A stretch of DNA of 64,000 bases from positions 1 to 64,000 of the forward strand of contig NZ_JACJHR010000004.1 of the NCBI RefSeq assembly GCF_014174495.1, given 5' to 3'. Positions within the stretch are counted from its first letter, which is position 1. Every line of letters starts with the position of its first letter. This DNA comes from Amycolatopsis echigonensis (GTDB lineage Bacteria > Actinomycetota > Actinomycetes > Mycobacteriales > Pseudonocardiaceae). Shown here one piece after another: positions 50,955 through 60,411 of the stretch. The notes beneath the pieces are model-generated. The model was given only the letters and a program-made list of their open reading frames with translations, was not told the DNA's origin and did no database searches. The translations under genes and the position numbers were made by a program.

Positions 50955-52499
50955 ATGCTCAGAGTCGAGCTGATCCGTCCCGTGCCGCAGCTGCTCGTCG
51001 AGCAGGCTGCGCGGTGGGGCGACAAGATCGTTTTCAGCGACGACCGTCGTTCAGTCAGCTACCAGGACCTCGCCGACCGCACCCGCCGGGTGGCCGGTCA
51101 CCTGGTCAGCGCGGGCATTGCCCGGGGTGATCGCGTGCTGATCTACCTGGACAACAGTGCGGATATCGCCGAGGCCTACCTCATGACGACCCGGGCTTCG
51201 CTGGTCGGCGTCTGTGTGAACGCCGATGCCGCTCCCGCGGAGATCGAGCACATGCTCGTCGACTCCGGCGCCTCGGTCATCATCACCGACCGGGCCCACC
51301 TCGCGCACGCCCGCGAGCTCGGCCGCCTCCGGGGCGCGATGGTTCTCGTGGTCCGGCCGGGCCGGGTCGAGGACGCGCGGTCGTACGAGGAACTGGCCAC
51401 CACCGAGCCTGCCGGCCCGCCGCGCGACGACCTGGGACTGGACGACGCCGCGTGGATGCTTTACACCTCCGGGACCACCGGTCGGCCCAAGGGTGTTGTG
51501 CTCACGCAGCGCGGCTGCCTGTGGGTGGTGGCCGCGTGCTGGGCCCCGATCGCCGGAATGTCCGAACAGGACCGGGTGCTGTGTCCCTTGCCGCTGTTCC
51601 ATTCCTACGCGCTGGTCCTGTGCGTGCTGGGAGTGTTCGCGACGGGCGCGACCGAACGCATCCTGCCCAAATTCTCGCCCGGCCGGGTGCTCGATTTGCT
51701 GGCCACGGAGGACTTCACCATCCTGCCCGGGGTGCCGACCATGTTCCAGTACCTCGTGCACTCCGCCCGGGAACGCACGGTCGATGCCGAAGGACTGCGG
51801 CTGTGCCTGTCCGCCGGGGCGATCCTGCCCGCTGCCCTGAACGCCGAATTCGAGGAGGTGTTCGGAGTCAAGCTGCTGGAGGGCTACGGCATCACCGAGA
51901 CCTCGACGATGGTCACCATGAACACCCCCGACGGCGGGCGTGTGCTCGGCTCGTGCGGGCTGCCGATGCCGGGGATCGGGGTGCGCCTGGTGGACCCGGT
52001 GAGCGGTCGCGATGTCGGCGTAGGCGAAGAAGGCGAGCTGTGGGTCAGCGGACCGAATGTGATGCGCGGCTATCACAACCTCGACGAGGCCACCGCCGAA
52101 GTGCTCCAGGACGGCTGGTACCGGACCGGAGACTTGGGCAGGCGCGATGCCAACGGCTTCCTGACCATCAGCGGCCGGACCAAGGAGCTCATCATCCGGG
52201 GCGGGGAGAATATCTACCCGGCCGAGGTCGAAGCCGTGCTGCTCAAAGCGGACGAGGTCCGCGATGCCGCCGTGGTGGCGCGTGAGCACCCCGATCTCGG
52301 CGAGGTGCCGGTGGCGTTCGTCGTCCCGGAAGAACCGGGAAAGCTGGACGTCGACGCGCTCTTGGGCCGATGCGCCCGCGAACTGTCGAAGTTCAAGGTC
52401 CCGGCAGGCGTCTTCGAGATCGAGTCGATCCCGCGCACAGGCTCGGGCAAGATCATGCGGTTCCTTCTGCAGAAGCAGTTGCCGACGCCGGCCGGCTGA
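50955..52499 (+). CDS. Acyl-CoA synthetase (AMP-forming ligase)
   Basis: A 514-residue ANL-superfamily ligase that activates a carboxylic acid as its CoA thioester. Motifs: P-loop YTSGTTGRPKGVVLT, LEGYGITETSTMVTMN, GWYRTGDLGRRDANGFL and the catalytic lysine in PRTGSGKIMRFLL. ATG 50955 follows AGGAG at a five-base spacing. First gene of a 12-gene overlapping series, directly after a TetR-type operator. The acid is likely produced by the alcohol and aldehyde dehydrogenases of the same operon. Confidence 0.92.
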   Translation: MLRVELIRPVPQLLVEQAARWGDKIVFSDDRRSVSYQDLADRTRRVAGHLVSAGIARGDRVLIYLDNSADIAEAYLMTTRASLVGVCVNADAAPAEIEHMLVDSGASVIITDRAHLAHARELGRLRGAMVLVVRPGRVEDARSYEELATTEPAGPPRDDLGLDDAAWMLYTSGTTGRPKGVVLTQRGCLWVVAACWAPIAGMSEQDRVLCPLPLFHSYALVLCVLGVFATGATERILPKFSPGRVLDLLATEDFTILPGVPTMFQYLVHSARERTVDAEGLRLCLSAGAILPAALNAEFEEVFGVKLLEGYGITETSTMVTMNTPDGGRVLGSCGLPMPGIGVRLVDPVSGRDVGVGEEGELWVSGPNVMRGYHNLDEATAEVLQDGWYRTGDLGRRDANGFLTISGRTKELIIRGGENIYPAEVEAVLLKADEVRDAAVVAREHPDLGEVPVAFVVPEEPGKLDVDALLGRCARELSKFKVPAGVFEIESIPRTGSGKIMRFLLQKQLPTPAG

Positions 52500-52546
52500 G
52501 GGGCCTCGCGTCATTGACCTGGCATCCGGCTGCCCGTAGCATGCAA

Positions 52547-52562
52547 ACTAACGTTAATTAGT
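52547..52562. promoter_or_regulatory. TetR-type operator copy 2 (ACTAA-N6-TTAGT)
   Basis: ACTAACGTTAATTAGT with the same arms and spacing as copy 1, placed between the ligase and CoxG genes. This indicates a second controlled promoter for the downstream ten genes. Confidence 0.65.
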
Positions 52563-52574
52563 AAGGTGGTTCAG

Positions 52575-53285
52575 GTGGAGCTCTCCAACACCTTCACGGT
52601 CAATCTGCCGGTCGATGAAGCCTGGCGGGTGCTGACCGATCTGGAACGCGTCGCACCGTGCCTGCCGGGCGCCTCGCTGCAGGGCGTGGAGGACGGCGTG
52701 TACCGCGGCGGGGTCAAGATCAAGGTCGGCCCCGTGTCGGCGCAGTACCGGGGAACCGCCCGGTTCGCCGAGAAGGACGACAAAGCGCACCGAGCGGTGG
52801 TCCGTGCCGAAGGCAAAGACGCGGGCGGGCAAGGCAACGCCGCGGCGACGGTGACCATGAGCCTGGCCGAACAGGGGTCGGGAACCAAGGTCGACGTCCG
52901 CACCGAGCTCGACTTGTCCGGGCGGGTCGCCCAGTTCGGCCGGGGAGTCATCTCGGACGTCACGAACAAGCTGATCGGCCAGTTCGTGCGACGGCTGGAA
53001 GCCGAGTTCGCCCCGGGCTCCGCGTCGACCGAGGCGCCTGCCGCGGCCCGCGCCGCCGCTCCCGCCGACGAGGTCGAAGCGCTCGATGTCTTCTCGAGCA
53101 TGGGCGGCCTGATCGCCAAGCGCGCGCTGCCCGTCGTCGGCGGACTGATCGCGCTCCTGGCCGGGATCCTGGTGTTGCGCAACCGCGGCCGCTCCGGTGC
53201 CCCGTCGGCGTCCCCGCCCGTAGTGATCAACCTGTCGTTTCCGGTCGCAACCGGCCGGACCTACCCCGAGGAGGCGGTCCTGTGA
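52575..53285 (+). CDS. coxG: CoxG-like SRPBCC protein with C-terminal membrane anchor
   Basis: A 236-residue protein. Residues 1-150 are a CoxG/SRPBCC domain (NTFTVNLPVDEAWRVLTDLE, RVAPCLPGASLQG, GRVAQFGRGVISDVTNKLIG); an Ala/Pro linker follows, then a hydrophobic helix (PVVGGLIALLAGILVL) followed by RNRGRSG, i.e. a membrane anchor with basic flank. In carboxydotrophs CoxG recruits the Mo-containing dehydrogenase to the membrane, consistent with the CoxLMS-like genes downstream. GTG 52575 is preferred over GTG 52566 because AAGGTGG then sits at a suitable distance and the protein begins ELSNTF as in relatives. Confidence 0.85.
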   Translation: MELSNTFTVNLPVDEAWRVLTDLERVAPCLPGASLQGVEDGVYRGGVKIKVGPVSAQYRGTARFAEKDDKAHRAVVRAEGKDAGGQGNAAATVTMSLAEQGSGTKVDVRTELDLSGRVAQFGRGVISDVTNKLIGQFVRRLEAEFAPGSASTEAPAAARAAAPADEVEALDVFSSMGGLIAKRALPVVGGLIALLAGILVLRNRGRSGAPSASPPVVINLSFPVATGRTYPEEAVL

Positions 53286-54682
53286 CGGACGAGCTGATCC
53301 GCGAACCCGCGCTCTACATCGGCGGCGACTGGGTCGCCGGCCACGGCGACGACAGCGAAGTCGAGAACCCGGCCACCGAGGAAATCACCGGTGTAGTGAC
53401 CCAGGGGACCGAGTTCGACGTCGACCAGGCGGTGAGCGCCGCCCGCGCGGCCTTCCCGAAGTGGGCGGCCACGCCGGTCGAAGACCGGGTGGCGGCGCTA
53501 CGCCGCCTGAAGGACGTCCTCGCGGACCGGGCCGACGCCTTCGCCGGCCTCATCAACCGCGAACAAGGCTCACCGCTGCCGCTGGCACGGAAGCTGCACG
53601 TGGACGTGCCGCTCGCCGTCATCGCCCGCACGGCGGACGCCCTCGCGGAATTCCCCTTCCGCGCCCAGCGCGACAACTCGGTGATCCTGCGCGAGCCGGT
53701 CGGCGTCGTCGCGGCGGTGACGCCGTGGAATCTCCCGCTGCACCAGGTGATCGTGAAGGTCGTTCCGGCGATCGCGGCCGGCTGCACAGTGGTGCTCAAG
53801 CCCGCCGCCCTCACCCCGCTGACCGCGTTCGAGCTGGCACGCGCTTTCGAGGCCGCCAAGTTCCCGCCCGGGGTGCTGAACCTGGTCACCGGAGGCGGTC
53901 GGGTGGTGGGTGACCTGCTGTCTCGCCACCCGGGCGTCGACCACGTCTCCTTCACCGGCTCCACGCCGGTGGGGCGGCAGGTCGCCGCGGCCGCGGCCGA
54001 GACCGTCAAGGGCGTAACCCTGGAACTCGGCGGCAAGTCCGCGAGCGTAGTGCTCTCGGACGTGTCCGACGAGCTGCTGGCGAAGGCGGTCAAGGTGACC
54101 GTGGCCAACTGCTTCCTCAACGGCGGCCAGACCTGCACGGCGTTGTCCCGACTCATCGTCCCGGCGTCCCGCTTGGCGCAGGTGGAGCAGCTCGCCGCCG
54201 CGGCGGCGGCCAAGTACATGCCCGGCGACCGGCTCGGCCCGCTGATCTCGGCGGGGCAGCGCAAGGAGGTCGAGAGCTTCCTCGACCCGCAGGGCGGCAA
54301 GCTCGTCACGGGGAGCCTTCCGGTTCCGGACAAGGGACACTTCGTCGCCCCAGCCGTCTTCAGCGAGGTCGACCCCGCCTCACGGCTCGCCAGGGAAGAG
54401 ATCTTCGGCCCGGTCCTGTCGATCCTGCCGGCCGACTCCGACGACCACGCGATCGAGCTGGCCAACGACTCGATCTACGGCCTCGGCGGCGCGCTGTGGA
54501 TCGGCGACGTCGACCAGGCGCTGGACTGGGCGGCCCGGATCCGCACCGGCCAGATCGACGTCAACGCGGCGCCGTTCAACCCGCGCGCCCCCTTCGGCGG
54601 CTACAAGCAGTCCGGCATCGGCCGGGAGATCGGCGACTTCGGCATCGAAGACGTCCTCGAGATCAAGGCGGTGCAGCTGTGA
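53282..54682 (+). CDS. Aldehyde dehydrogenase
   Basis: A 466-residue NAD(P)-dependent aldehyde dehydrogenase: PWNLPLHQVIVKVVPAIAAG, FTGSTPVGRQV, Glu in LELGGKSAS, Cys in NGGQTCTALSRL, EEIFGPVLSILP and FGGYKQSGIGREIG. All catalytic residues are present. GTG overlaps the coxG stop (GTGA) and the stop overlaps the ADH start (GTGA). Paired with the ADH it would oxidise an alcohol to the acid that the CoA ligase activates. Confidence 0.9.
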   Translation: MTDELIREPALYIGGDWVAGHGDDSEVENPATEEITGVVTQGTEFDVDQAVSAARAAFPKWAATPVEDRVAALRRLKDVLADRADAFAGLINREQGSPLPLARKLHVDVPLAVIARTADALAEFPFRAQRDNSVILREPVGVVAAVTPWNLPLHQVIVKVVPAIAAGCTVVLKPAALTPLTAFELARAFEAAKFPPGVLNLVTGGGRVVGDLLSRHPGVDHVSFTGSTPVGRQVAAAAAETVKGVTLELGGKSASVVLSDVSDELLAKAVKVTVANCFLNGGQTCTALSRLIVPASRLAQVEQLAAAAAAKYMPGDRLGPLISAGQRKEVESFLDPQGGKLVTGSLPVPDKGHFVAPAVFSEVDPASRLAREEIFGPVLSILPADSDDHAIELANDSIYGLGGALWIGDVDQALDWAARIRTGQIDVNAAPFNPRAPFGGYKQSGIGREIGDFGIEDVLEIKAVQL

Positions 54683-55791
54683 CGGACGGATACCAGGTCG
54701 AAGTGAACGCGCTCGTGCTGCGGTCGCCGGACAAGCCGATGGAGGTCGAACGCATCCGGCTGAAGGACGTTGGGGCGGGTGACATCCGGGTACGTATCGA
54801 CGCCACTGGCGTTTGCCACTCCGACCTGTCGCTGGCCCGCGGCGTGCTCGCCCAGCAGTTGCCCGCGGTGCTCGGGCACGAAGCCTGCGGCACCGTCGTG
54901 GAGACCGGTTCCGCCGTCACAGACCTGCGGGAAGGCGACCGCGTCATCCTGCTGTGGATCACGCCGTGCGGGCACTGCGTCAGCTGCGCGCGCAACGAAC
55001 CGCACTTGTGCGTCAACGGGTCCGCGCGGGGTGCCGAGCCCTACGCGCTGGACTCGTCGGGTGAGCCGGTCTACCCCGGACTGACGGTCGGCTCGTTCGC
55101 CGACCAGACCGTCGTCCCGTCCGCGGCCGCGGTCAAGGTGCCCGACGACATCAGCACTGAAGACGCCGCTTTGCTGGGCTGCGCCATCACGACTGGCGTG
55201 GGCGCGGTCACGAAGACCGCCGCCGTCACTACCGGCTCGTCGGTGCTCGTCGTCGGCCTCGGCGGCGTCGGACTGGCCGCGGTGCAGGGCGCCCGACTCG
55301 CCGGCGCTGCGAATGTCATCGCGGTGGATCGCAATCAGGACAAGGCGAGTCTGGCGATCGCGCTCGGCGCGCACCACTTCGTGCCAGCCGACGACGACAC
55401 CAAGAAGACCGTCCGGGGGCTCACCGACAAGCAAGGCGTCGACTTCGCTTTCGACTGCGTGGGTTCCTCGCGGACGATCCGCGACGCGTGGGGAATGACC
55501 CGGCGCGGCGGGACCGCGTGCGTGGTCGGCATCGGCGGAAAGGACGACCAGGTCAGCTTCAGTGCCTTGGAGCTGTTCCACTTCGCCCGAACCCTGGTGG
55601 GCTGTGTCGCCGGCTCGCTGGACGCGAACCGAGACCTGCCGCGCTACTTCGACCACATCCGGGACGGCCGGCTCGACTTGGCGGCGATGGTGACCGGGCA
55701 CGGCAAACTGTCCGATGTGGAGGCTGCGCTGGCGGAAATGGCCGCCGGACGCGGCATCCGCACGTTGGTCGTGCCGGACGGTGCCCGATGA
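54679..55791 (+). CDS. Zinc-dependent alcohol dehydrogenase
   Basis: A 370-residue MDR alcohol dehydrogenase. The catalytic zinc site includes GVCHSDLSLARG and LGHEACGTVVETG; the structural zinc loop is PCGHCVSCARNEPHLC with four cysteines; the Rossmann loop is VVGLGGVGLAAVQGARLAGA. It resembles the class III/NDMA-dependent actinobacterial branch. GTG start overlapping the ALDH stop. Inferred first step of the pathway: alcohol to aldehyde. Confidence 0.9.
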   Translation: MTDGYQVEVNALVLRSPDKPMEVERIRLKDVGAGDIRVRIDATGVCHSDLSLARGVLAQQLPAVLGHEACGTVVETGSAVTDLREGDRVILLWITPCGHCVSCARNEPHLCVNGSARGAEPYALDSSGEPVYPGLTVGSFADQTVVPSAAAVKVPDDISTEDAALLGCAITTGVGAVTKTAAVTTGSSVLVVGLGGVGLAAVQGARLAGAANVIAVDRNQDKASLAIALGAHHFVPADDDTKKTVRGLTDKQGVDFAFDCVGSSRTIRDAWGMTRRGGTACVVGIGGKDDQVSFSALELFHFARTLVGCVAGSLDANRDLPRYFDHIRDGRLDLAAMVTGHGKLSDVEAALAEMAAGRGIRTLVVPDGAR

Positions 55792-56582
55792 AGGTCGGGG
55801 CGCTGAGCGTCGAACCCGTCTACGACGGCTACGGCCAGGAGCCTGCCCGCGAGGTGCTGACCTACCCGGGGCGGTCGGACGCGTGGTCCTGTCACGAGCA
55901 TCTCCTCGACGAGTCCGGCCGCCTGCGGCTCGAGCTCGGCGGCTTCCTGGTGCGGACCGGGGAACGGGTCATCCTGGTGGATGCGGGTGTCGGGACGATC
56001 GACAACGACAAGTACCACGGCGGGCGGTTTCTGGAGAGCCTGCGTGCGCTTGGGGTGGATCCCTGGGACGTCACCGACGTCGTCTTCACCCACCTGCACT
56101 TCGACCACGTGGGGTGGGCCACGAAGAAGGGCGAGGTCGTGTTCCCGGACGCGACCTACCGCGTCCACCGCGCCGACTGGGCGCACTTCGTCGAGAGTCC
56201 CGACGCCGATCCAGGCGCGGTGCGCAAGCTTTCCCCGCTCACCGAGCGGCTGGAGACGTTCGAGCACGACACCACCCTCGCTCCGGGGTTCGACGTCCGC
56301 CACCTGCCCGGCCACACCCCGGGGACTGCGGTCTACGTGGTGTCGAGCGAAGGGGAACGGGCGATGCTGCTCGGCGATGTCGCGCACTCCCCGGTCGAAC
56401 TCACGGATCCCGCATGGGAAGCCGTCTTCGACCTTGACCCGGTGGCCGCGCGGAAGGTGCGCGCGGACCTCGTCGCGGTCGTCACGGACCAGCCCGATTT
56501 CGTCGCCGCCGCGCACTTCCCGCCCGGCCGCCTGATCACCGTGGACGGCGAGCGCCGGTTCACCCCACTCGAGAAGGAATGA
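55788..56582 (+). CDS. Metallo-beta-lactamase fold hydrolase
   Basis: A 264-residue MBL-fold protein: FTHLHFDHVGWATKKGEVVF carries the HxHxDH metal motif, RHLPGHTPGTAVYVV the third-histidine segment, and LGDVAHSP the bridging Asp. Similar proteins are quorum lactonases, thioesterases or arylsulfatases. In this CoA-dependent operon a thioesterase or lactonase role is plausible but not shown. ATG overlaps the ADH stop. Confidence 0.87.
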   Translation: MKVGALSVEPVYDGYGQEPAREVLTYPGRSDAWSCHEHLLDESGRLRLELGGFLVRTGERVILVDAGVGTIDNDKYHGGRFLESLRALGVDPWDVTDVVFTHLHFDHVGWATKKGEVVFPDATYRVHRADWAHFVESPDADPGAVRKLSPLTERLETFEHDTTLAPGFDVRHLPGHTPGTAVYVVSSEGERAMLLGDVAHSPVELTDPAWEAVFDLDPVAARKVRADLVAVVTDQPDFVAAAHFPPGRLITVDGERRFTPLEKE

Positions 56583-56584
56583 CC

Positions 56585-57349
56585 ATGGATCTTCAGCTCC
56601 GCGGCAAGAACGTCCTCGTAACCGGTGCCGGGCAGGGCCTGGGCCGTGCGATCGGGCTCGCGTTCGCAGCGGAAGGCGCCAATGTCGCCTTCCACTACAA
56701 CTCCTCCTCCGACGGCGCGGAACAAGGCGCGAAGGAGGCGGCTGCTCTGGGCGTCAAGTCGATCGCCGTGGGCGCGAACCTGCAGGACGGCGAATCCGTG
56801 ACGCGCGCGGTGGCCGAGGTCGCCGACCAGATGGGGTCGATCGACGTGCTGGTCAACAACGCGGCCGCGACCCAGAGCAAGCCGTTCCTCGAGACGACCG
56901 AAGAGGACTGGGCACCGCAGATCGGGGTGACGGTGGCGGGCACGCTGCGCGTCACCCAGGCGGTGGCTCGGCAGATGGCGGAGAACGGCGGCGGGTCGAT
57001 CGTCAGCCTGATGGGCGACTCCGGCCGCGTGGGCGAATCGCGGCTGCTCGTCACGGCGACCACCCGCTCGACAACCGTCGGGTTGACCAAATCGCTGGCC
57101 AAAGAACTGGCGCGGCACAAGATCCGTGCGAACGCCGTCTCGATCGCGCTCGTGCAGACCCAGAGCCTCGACGCCCACACCGGCAACGCGGACGAGGCCA
57201 AGATGAAGAAGATCCTCTCCGCGTACCCGCTGCGCCGCCTGGGCACGCCCGCCGACATCACCCCGACCATCCTGCTGTTGGCCTCGCCGCTGTCGTCCTG
57301 GACCACCGGGCAGATCGTGTCGGTCAACGGCGGGTACACGATGCCATGA
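56585..57349 (+). CDS. Short-chain dehydrogenase/reductase-like protein lacking the catalytic Tyr and Lys
   Basis: A 254-residue SDR-fold protein: NAD-binding LVTGAGQGLGRAIGLAFAAE, DVLVNNAAATQSKPF, SIVSLMGDSGR with the conserved Ser region, and C-terminal LLLASPLSSWTTGQIVSVNG. In the active-site helix the usual YxxxK-containing stretch (such as YAATKSA) reads TATTRSTTVGLTKSLAKEL, so Tyr is Thr and Lys is Arg. Ordinary SDR redox chemistry is therefore unlikely. ATG 56585 is chosen because AAGGA is too close to ATG 56579. Confidence 0.85.
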   Translation: MDLQLRGKNVLVTGAGQGLGRAIGLAFAAEGANVAFHYNSSSDGAEQGAKEAAALGVKSIAVGANLQDGESVTRAVAEVADQMGSIDVLVNNAAATQSKPFLETTEEDWAPQIGVTVAGTLRVTQAVARQMAENGGGSIVSLMGDSGRVGESRLLVTATTRSTTVGLTKSLAKELARHKIRANAVSIALVQTQSLDAHTGNADEAKMKKILSAYPLRRLGTPADITPTILLLASPLSSWTTGQIVSVNGGYTMP

Positions 57350-59679
57350 CCGCGCACGACGACGAGCCCGACGACGGGCGCGCGGTCGGACGAGCCTTCC
57401 GCCGCAAAGAGGACACGCGGCTGCTGACCGGCCGCGGCCGGTACGTCTCCGACCTGCAGCTGCCGAGGATGCGACACCTCGCGTTCCTGCGCAGCCCCTA
57501 CGGCCACGCCCGGATCAAGTCCGTCGACACCTCCGCACTAGGCGTCGCCGCGCGCGCGGTGTTCAGCGGCGACCACCCGGCGTTCGCGGCGATCGGGCTC
57601 CGTGCGAGGTCCGCGTTGCCGTCCTATGTGGAGACCGAGCAGCCGATCCTGGCCCGGGACAAGGTGCGGTTCGCCGGTGAGCCGGTGGCCGTAGTGGTAG
57701 CAGACGACCGGTATCAGGCCGAGGACGCGCTCGAGCTGATCGACGTGGACTACGAGCCGTTGCCCGCCACGGTCACCGCATGGGTGGCGCCGAAGGAGCC
57801 GGTGCACGCAGACGCGCCGGACAACGTCCTGCTGGAGCGCACTTTCGACACCGGCGAGGTGCCGGATGCCTTGGCGCAGGCCCATCTGGTCATCGAGCGC
57901 GAGTTGGTGACCAACCGGCACGCGGGAAACCCGATGGAGTGCCGAGCCGGGGCGGCGGTCTGGGACGGCGAGCGCCTGACGTTCTGGTCCGGCACCCAGG
58001 TGCCGCACATCGCGCGGAACATGCTCGCCGAGCTGCTGGGCCTGCCCGAGGGCACCATCCGGGTCATCGCTCCCGATGTCGGCGGCGGTTTCGGCGTCAA
58101 GGCGGTGCTCTATCCCGAAGACGTCGCTGTCTGCCTGGTCGCACAGCAGATGCCCGGCATCCCGGTGAAGTGGGTCGAAGACCGTGCCGAGCACCTCCTG
58201 GCCGCGACGCACGCCCGAGACCACCGGTATCGGGTGCGAGCGGGGTTCACCGCCGACGGCGAGCTGGTGGCGCTGGACGCCGACGTCACGTGCAACGTGG
58301 GCGCCTATTCGGTCTACCCGTGGACAGCCGGCATCGAGCCGCTGATGGCCGGCGGGCTCCTGTCTGGGCCGTACCGGCTGCGGAATTACCGGTGCACCGT
58401 CCGCGGCGTCGCGACCAACACGTCGCCATCCGGGCCATATCGCGGCGTCGCCCGCCCCGCGAGCGTCTTCGCGATGGAAACCCTGCTCGACGAAGCCGCA
58501 GCCGCCCTGCGGATGTCCTCTTTGGACATCCGCACAAGAAATCTGATCACCCCGGCGGAGATCCCGTACCGGATGCCGTCCCGGCTCGTCGACGACTCCG
58601 GGTGGTACGGCGAGTGCCTCGAGAAGGCGATCGCCACCATCGGCTACGACGACTTCCTCGTGGAGCAAGGTCGGCGGCGAGAGGAAGGGAAGAATCCGAT
58701 CGGGCTCGGCATGGCCTGCTACAACGAGCTGACCGGCCTCGGCCGGGCTGCTGCCGCGGGGCCGCGGATGCCGTTCCGCACCGGACACGACGCCTGCACG
58801 GTCCGGGTCGACCCCGATGGCCGCGTCACTGTCCTTTCCGGAGTCACGTCGCAGGGGCAGGGCTTGGAGACGACAGTCGCGCAGATCGTCGCAGATGCGG
58901 TCGGTGTCCGCTTTGAGGACGTCGAGGTGCGCATCGGCGACACGAACGAATCCTTGTGGGGGTTCGGCGCGTTTTCCTCGCGGCAGGCCGTCATCGGGGG
59001 CGGGGCCGCCCACCGTGCCGGAACGTCGGTGCGGGAGAAGATCATCCGGCTGGCGAGCGAGTTGTTCGAGGTAGGCCCGGCCGATGTCGAGATCAAGGCG
59101 GGCGAGGTCAGGGTCGTGGGCGAGCCGAAGCCGCTCGGGACGCTGGCCGAAGTCGCCCGGGTCGCCTACCTCGAGTCGAATCGACTGCCCGAGGGCATCG
59201 AGCCAGGCCTGGAGGCGACGGAGTTCTACGACCCGATCCGGGGCGCGTTCGCGGCGGGCGCGCAGGCCGCGGTCGTCGAAGTCGACCGGGCGACCGGGGA
59301 AATCCGGATCCTCAAGTGGGTGTGCGTCGAGGACGCGGGCACGGTGATCAACCCGCAGATCGTCGAGGGGCAGATCGCCGGGTCGATCGCCCAGGGCATC
59401 GGCGGCGCGCTGTACGAGCACCTGATCTACGACGAGTCAGGGAACCTGTCCACCGGAACGCTGATGGACTACCTCATGCCCACGAGCGCCGAGGTCCCGG
59501 ACCTTGTCATCGACCACCTGTCGAATCCGGCGGACAACCCGTTGGGGGTACGCGGAGTCGGCGAGGGCGGCACCCTCGGCCCGAACGCGGTGCTGGCCGG
59601 GGCCGTTGCCGATGCTCTCGGCGTCCGGGTCACCCACCTGCCGCTGTCCCCGGCTGCCGTGTGGGAGGCACTGCGATGA
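57346..59679 (+). CDS. coxL: Molybdenum hydroxylase large subunit (xanthine dehydrogenase/CoxL family)
   Basis: A 777-residue Mo-cofactor-binding subunit. N-terminal a/b-hammerhead domain (AFRRKEDTRLLTGRGRYVSD), then Moco-binding domains with GTQVPHIARNMLAELLG, VGGGFGVKAVLYPEDVAVC, SPSGPYRGVARPASVFAMET, SQGQGLETTVAQIVADA and the catalytic Glu in VRGVGEGGTLGPNA. The loop GPYRGVARP replaces the AYxCSFR of true form I CO dehydrogenase, so CO oxidation is unlikely. It would hydroxylate a heterocycle, aldehyde or CoA-linked ring carbon using water. ATG overlaps the SDR stop. Confidence 0.9.
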   Translation: MTAHDDEPDDGRAVGRAFRRKEDTRLLTGRGRYVSDLQLPRMRHLAFLRSPYGHARIKSVDTSALGVAARAVFSGDHPAFAAIGLRARSALPSYVETEQPILARDKVRFAGEPVAVVVADDRYQAEDALELIDVDYEPLPATVTAWVAPKEPVHADAPDNVLLERTFDTGEVPDALAQAHLVIERELVTNRHAGNPMECRAGAAVWDGERLTFWSGTQVPHIARNMLAELLGLPEGTIRVIAPDVGGGFGVKAVLYPEDVAVCLVAQQMPGIPVKWVEDRAEHLLAATHARDHRYRVRAGFTADGELVALDADVTCNVGAYSVYPWTAGIEPLMAGGLLSGPYRLRNYRCTVRGVATNTSPSGPYRGVARPASVFAMETLLDEAAAALRMSSLDIRTRNLITPAEIPYRMPSRLVDDSGWYGECLEKAIATIGYDDFLVEQGRRREEGKNPIGLGMACYNELTGLGRAAAAGPRMPFRTGHDACTVRVDPDGRVTVLSGVTSQGQGLETTVAQIVADAVGVRFEDVEVRIGDTNESLWGFGAFSSRQAVIGGGAAHRAGTSVREKIIRLASELFEVGPADVEIKAGEVRVVGEPKPLGTLAEVARVAYLESNRLPEGIEPGLEATEFYDPIRGAFAAGAQAAVVEVDRATGEIRILKWVCVEDAGTVINPQIVEGQIAGSIAQGIGGALYEHLIYDESGNLSTGTLMDYLMPTSAEVPDLVIDHLSNPADNPLGVRGVGEGGTLGPNAVLAGAVADALGVRVTHLPLSPAAVWEALR

Positions 59680-60401
59680 TCACCACCGAGGAACAGGGCG
59701 GCGTAGGGCGGATCGTGCTCGACCGCCACGAGAAGCGCAACGCTCTCGACATCGAACATCTGCAGTCGCTGCGAGCGGCGGTGGAGAAGTTCGCGGACAC
59801 CTCCCGCGCGATCGTCGTGACCGGTGCCGGCACGAGCTTCTGTGCCGGTGCCGACTTCGGCGGTGTCTACGGCGAAGGGTTCCGCACCGCGCTCTACGCG
59901 ACTCTGCACGCCATCACCGCCGCGCCGGTACCAGTGATCGCGGCGGTCAACGGTCCCGCGATCGGGGCCGGGACACAGCTCGCGATCGCCTGCGACCTGC
60001 GCGTGGCGGCCGACACCGCGGTCTTCGCGGTGCCGACAGCCCGCAATGGGCTCGCGGTGGACCCGTGGACCGTCCGGCGGCTGGCGTTGCTGGCGGGCGG
60101 CGGAGCAGCGCGCGCAGTGCTGCTCGGCTGCGAGCGGCTGGACGCGGCACGCGCACTCGGCTGCGGTCTGGCGGACCGGCTAGGGACGGACGCCGAGGCG
60201 ACCGCGTGGGCCCGGGAGATCGCGGAGTTCGCGCCGTTGTCGTTGCGGTACGCCAAGACCGCGCTGGAGTCGCTGTTCGAGCCTCGGCGGTGGGATCCCC
60301 GCCTCGACCAGCTTTTCGATTCCTGTTGGAGCAGTGAAGATTTCGCCGAGAGCCAGCGTGCCCGCGACGAGAAACGCGCCCCGCGGTTCCGCGGGCGCTG
60401 A
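59676..60401 (+). CDS. EchA6-like crotonase (enoyl-CoA hydratase fold, probably non-hydratase)
   Basis: A 241-residue crotonase-fold protein. The oxyanion segment is present (GTSFCAGADFGG, NGPAIGAGTQLAIACDLRVA), but the region that normally holds the catalytic Glu (PExxLG) reads VPTARNGLAVDPWTVRRLAL. This matches mycobacterial EchA6, which binds acyl-CoA without hydratase activity; the C-terminal GLADRLGTDAEATAWAREIA is also EchA6-like. Inserted between the large and medium Mo-hydroxylase subunit genes, so possibly a CoA-ester carrier or presenter for this enzyme. Confidence 0.85.
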   Translation: MITTEEQGGVGRIVLDRHEKRNALDIEHLQSLRAAVEKFADTSRAIVVTGAGTSFCAGADFGGVYGEGFRTALYATLHAITAAPVPVIAAVNGPAIGAGTQLAIACDLRVAADTAVFAVPTARNGLAVDPWTVRRLALLAGGGAARAVLLGCERLDAARALGCGLADRLGTDAEATAWAREIAEFAPLSLRYAKTALESLFEPRRWDPRLDQLFDSCWSSEDFAESQRARDEKRAPRFRGR

Positions 60402-60411
60402 AAGGTCCGCC

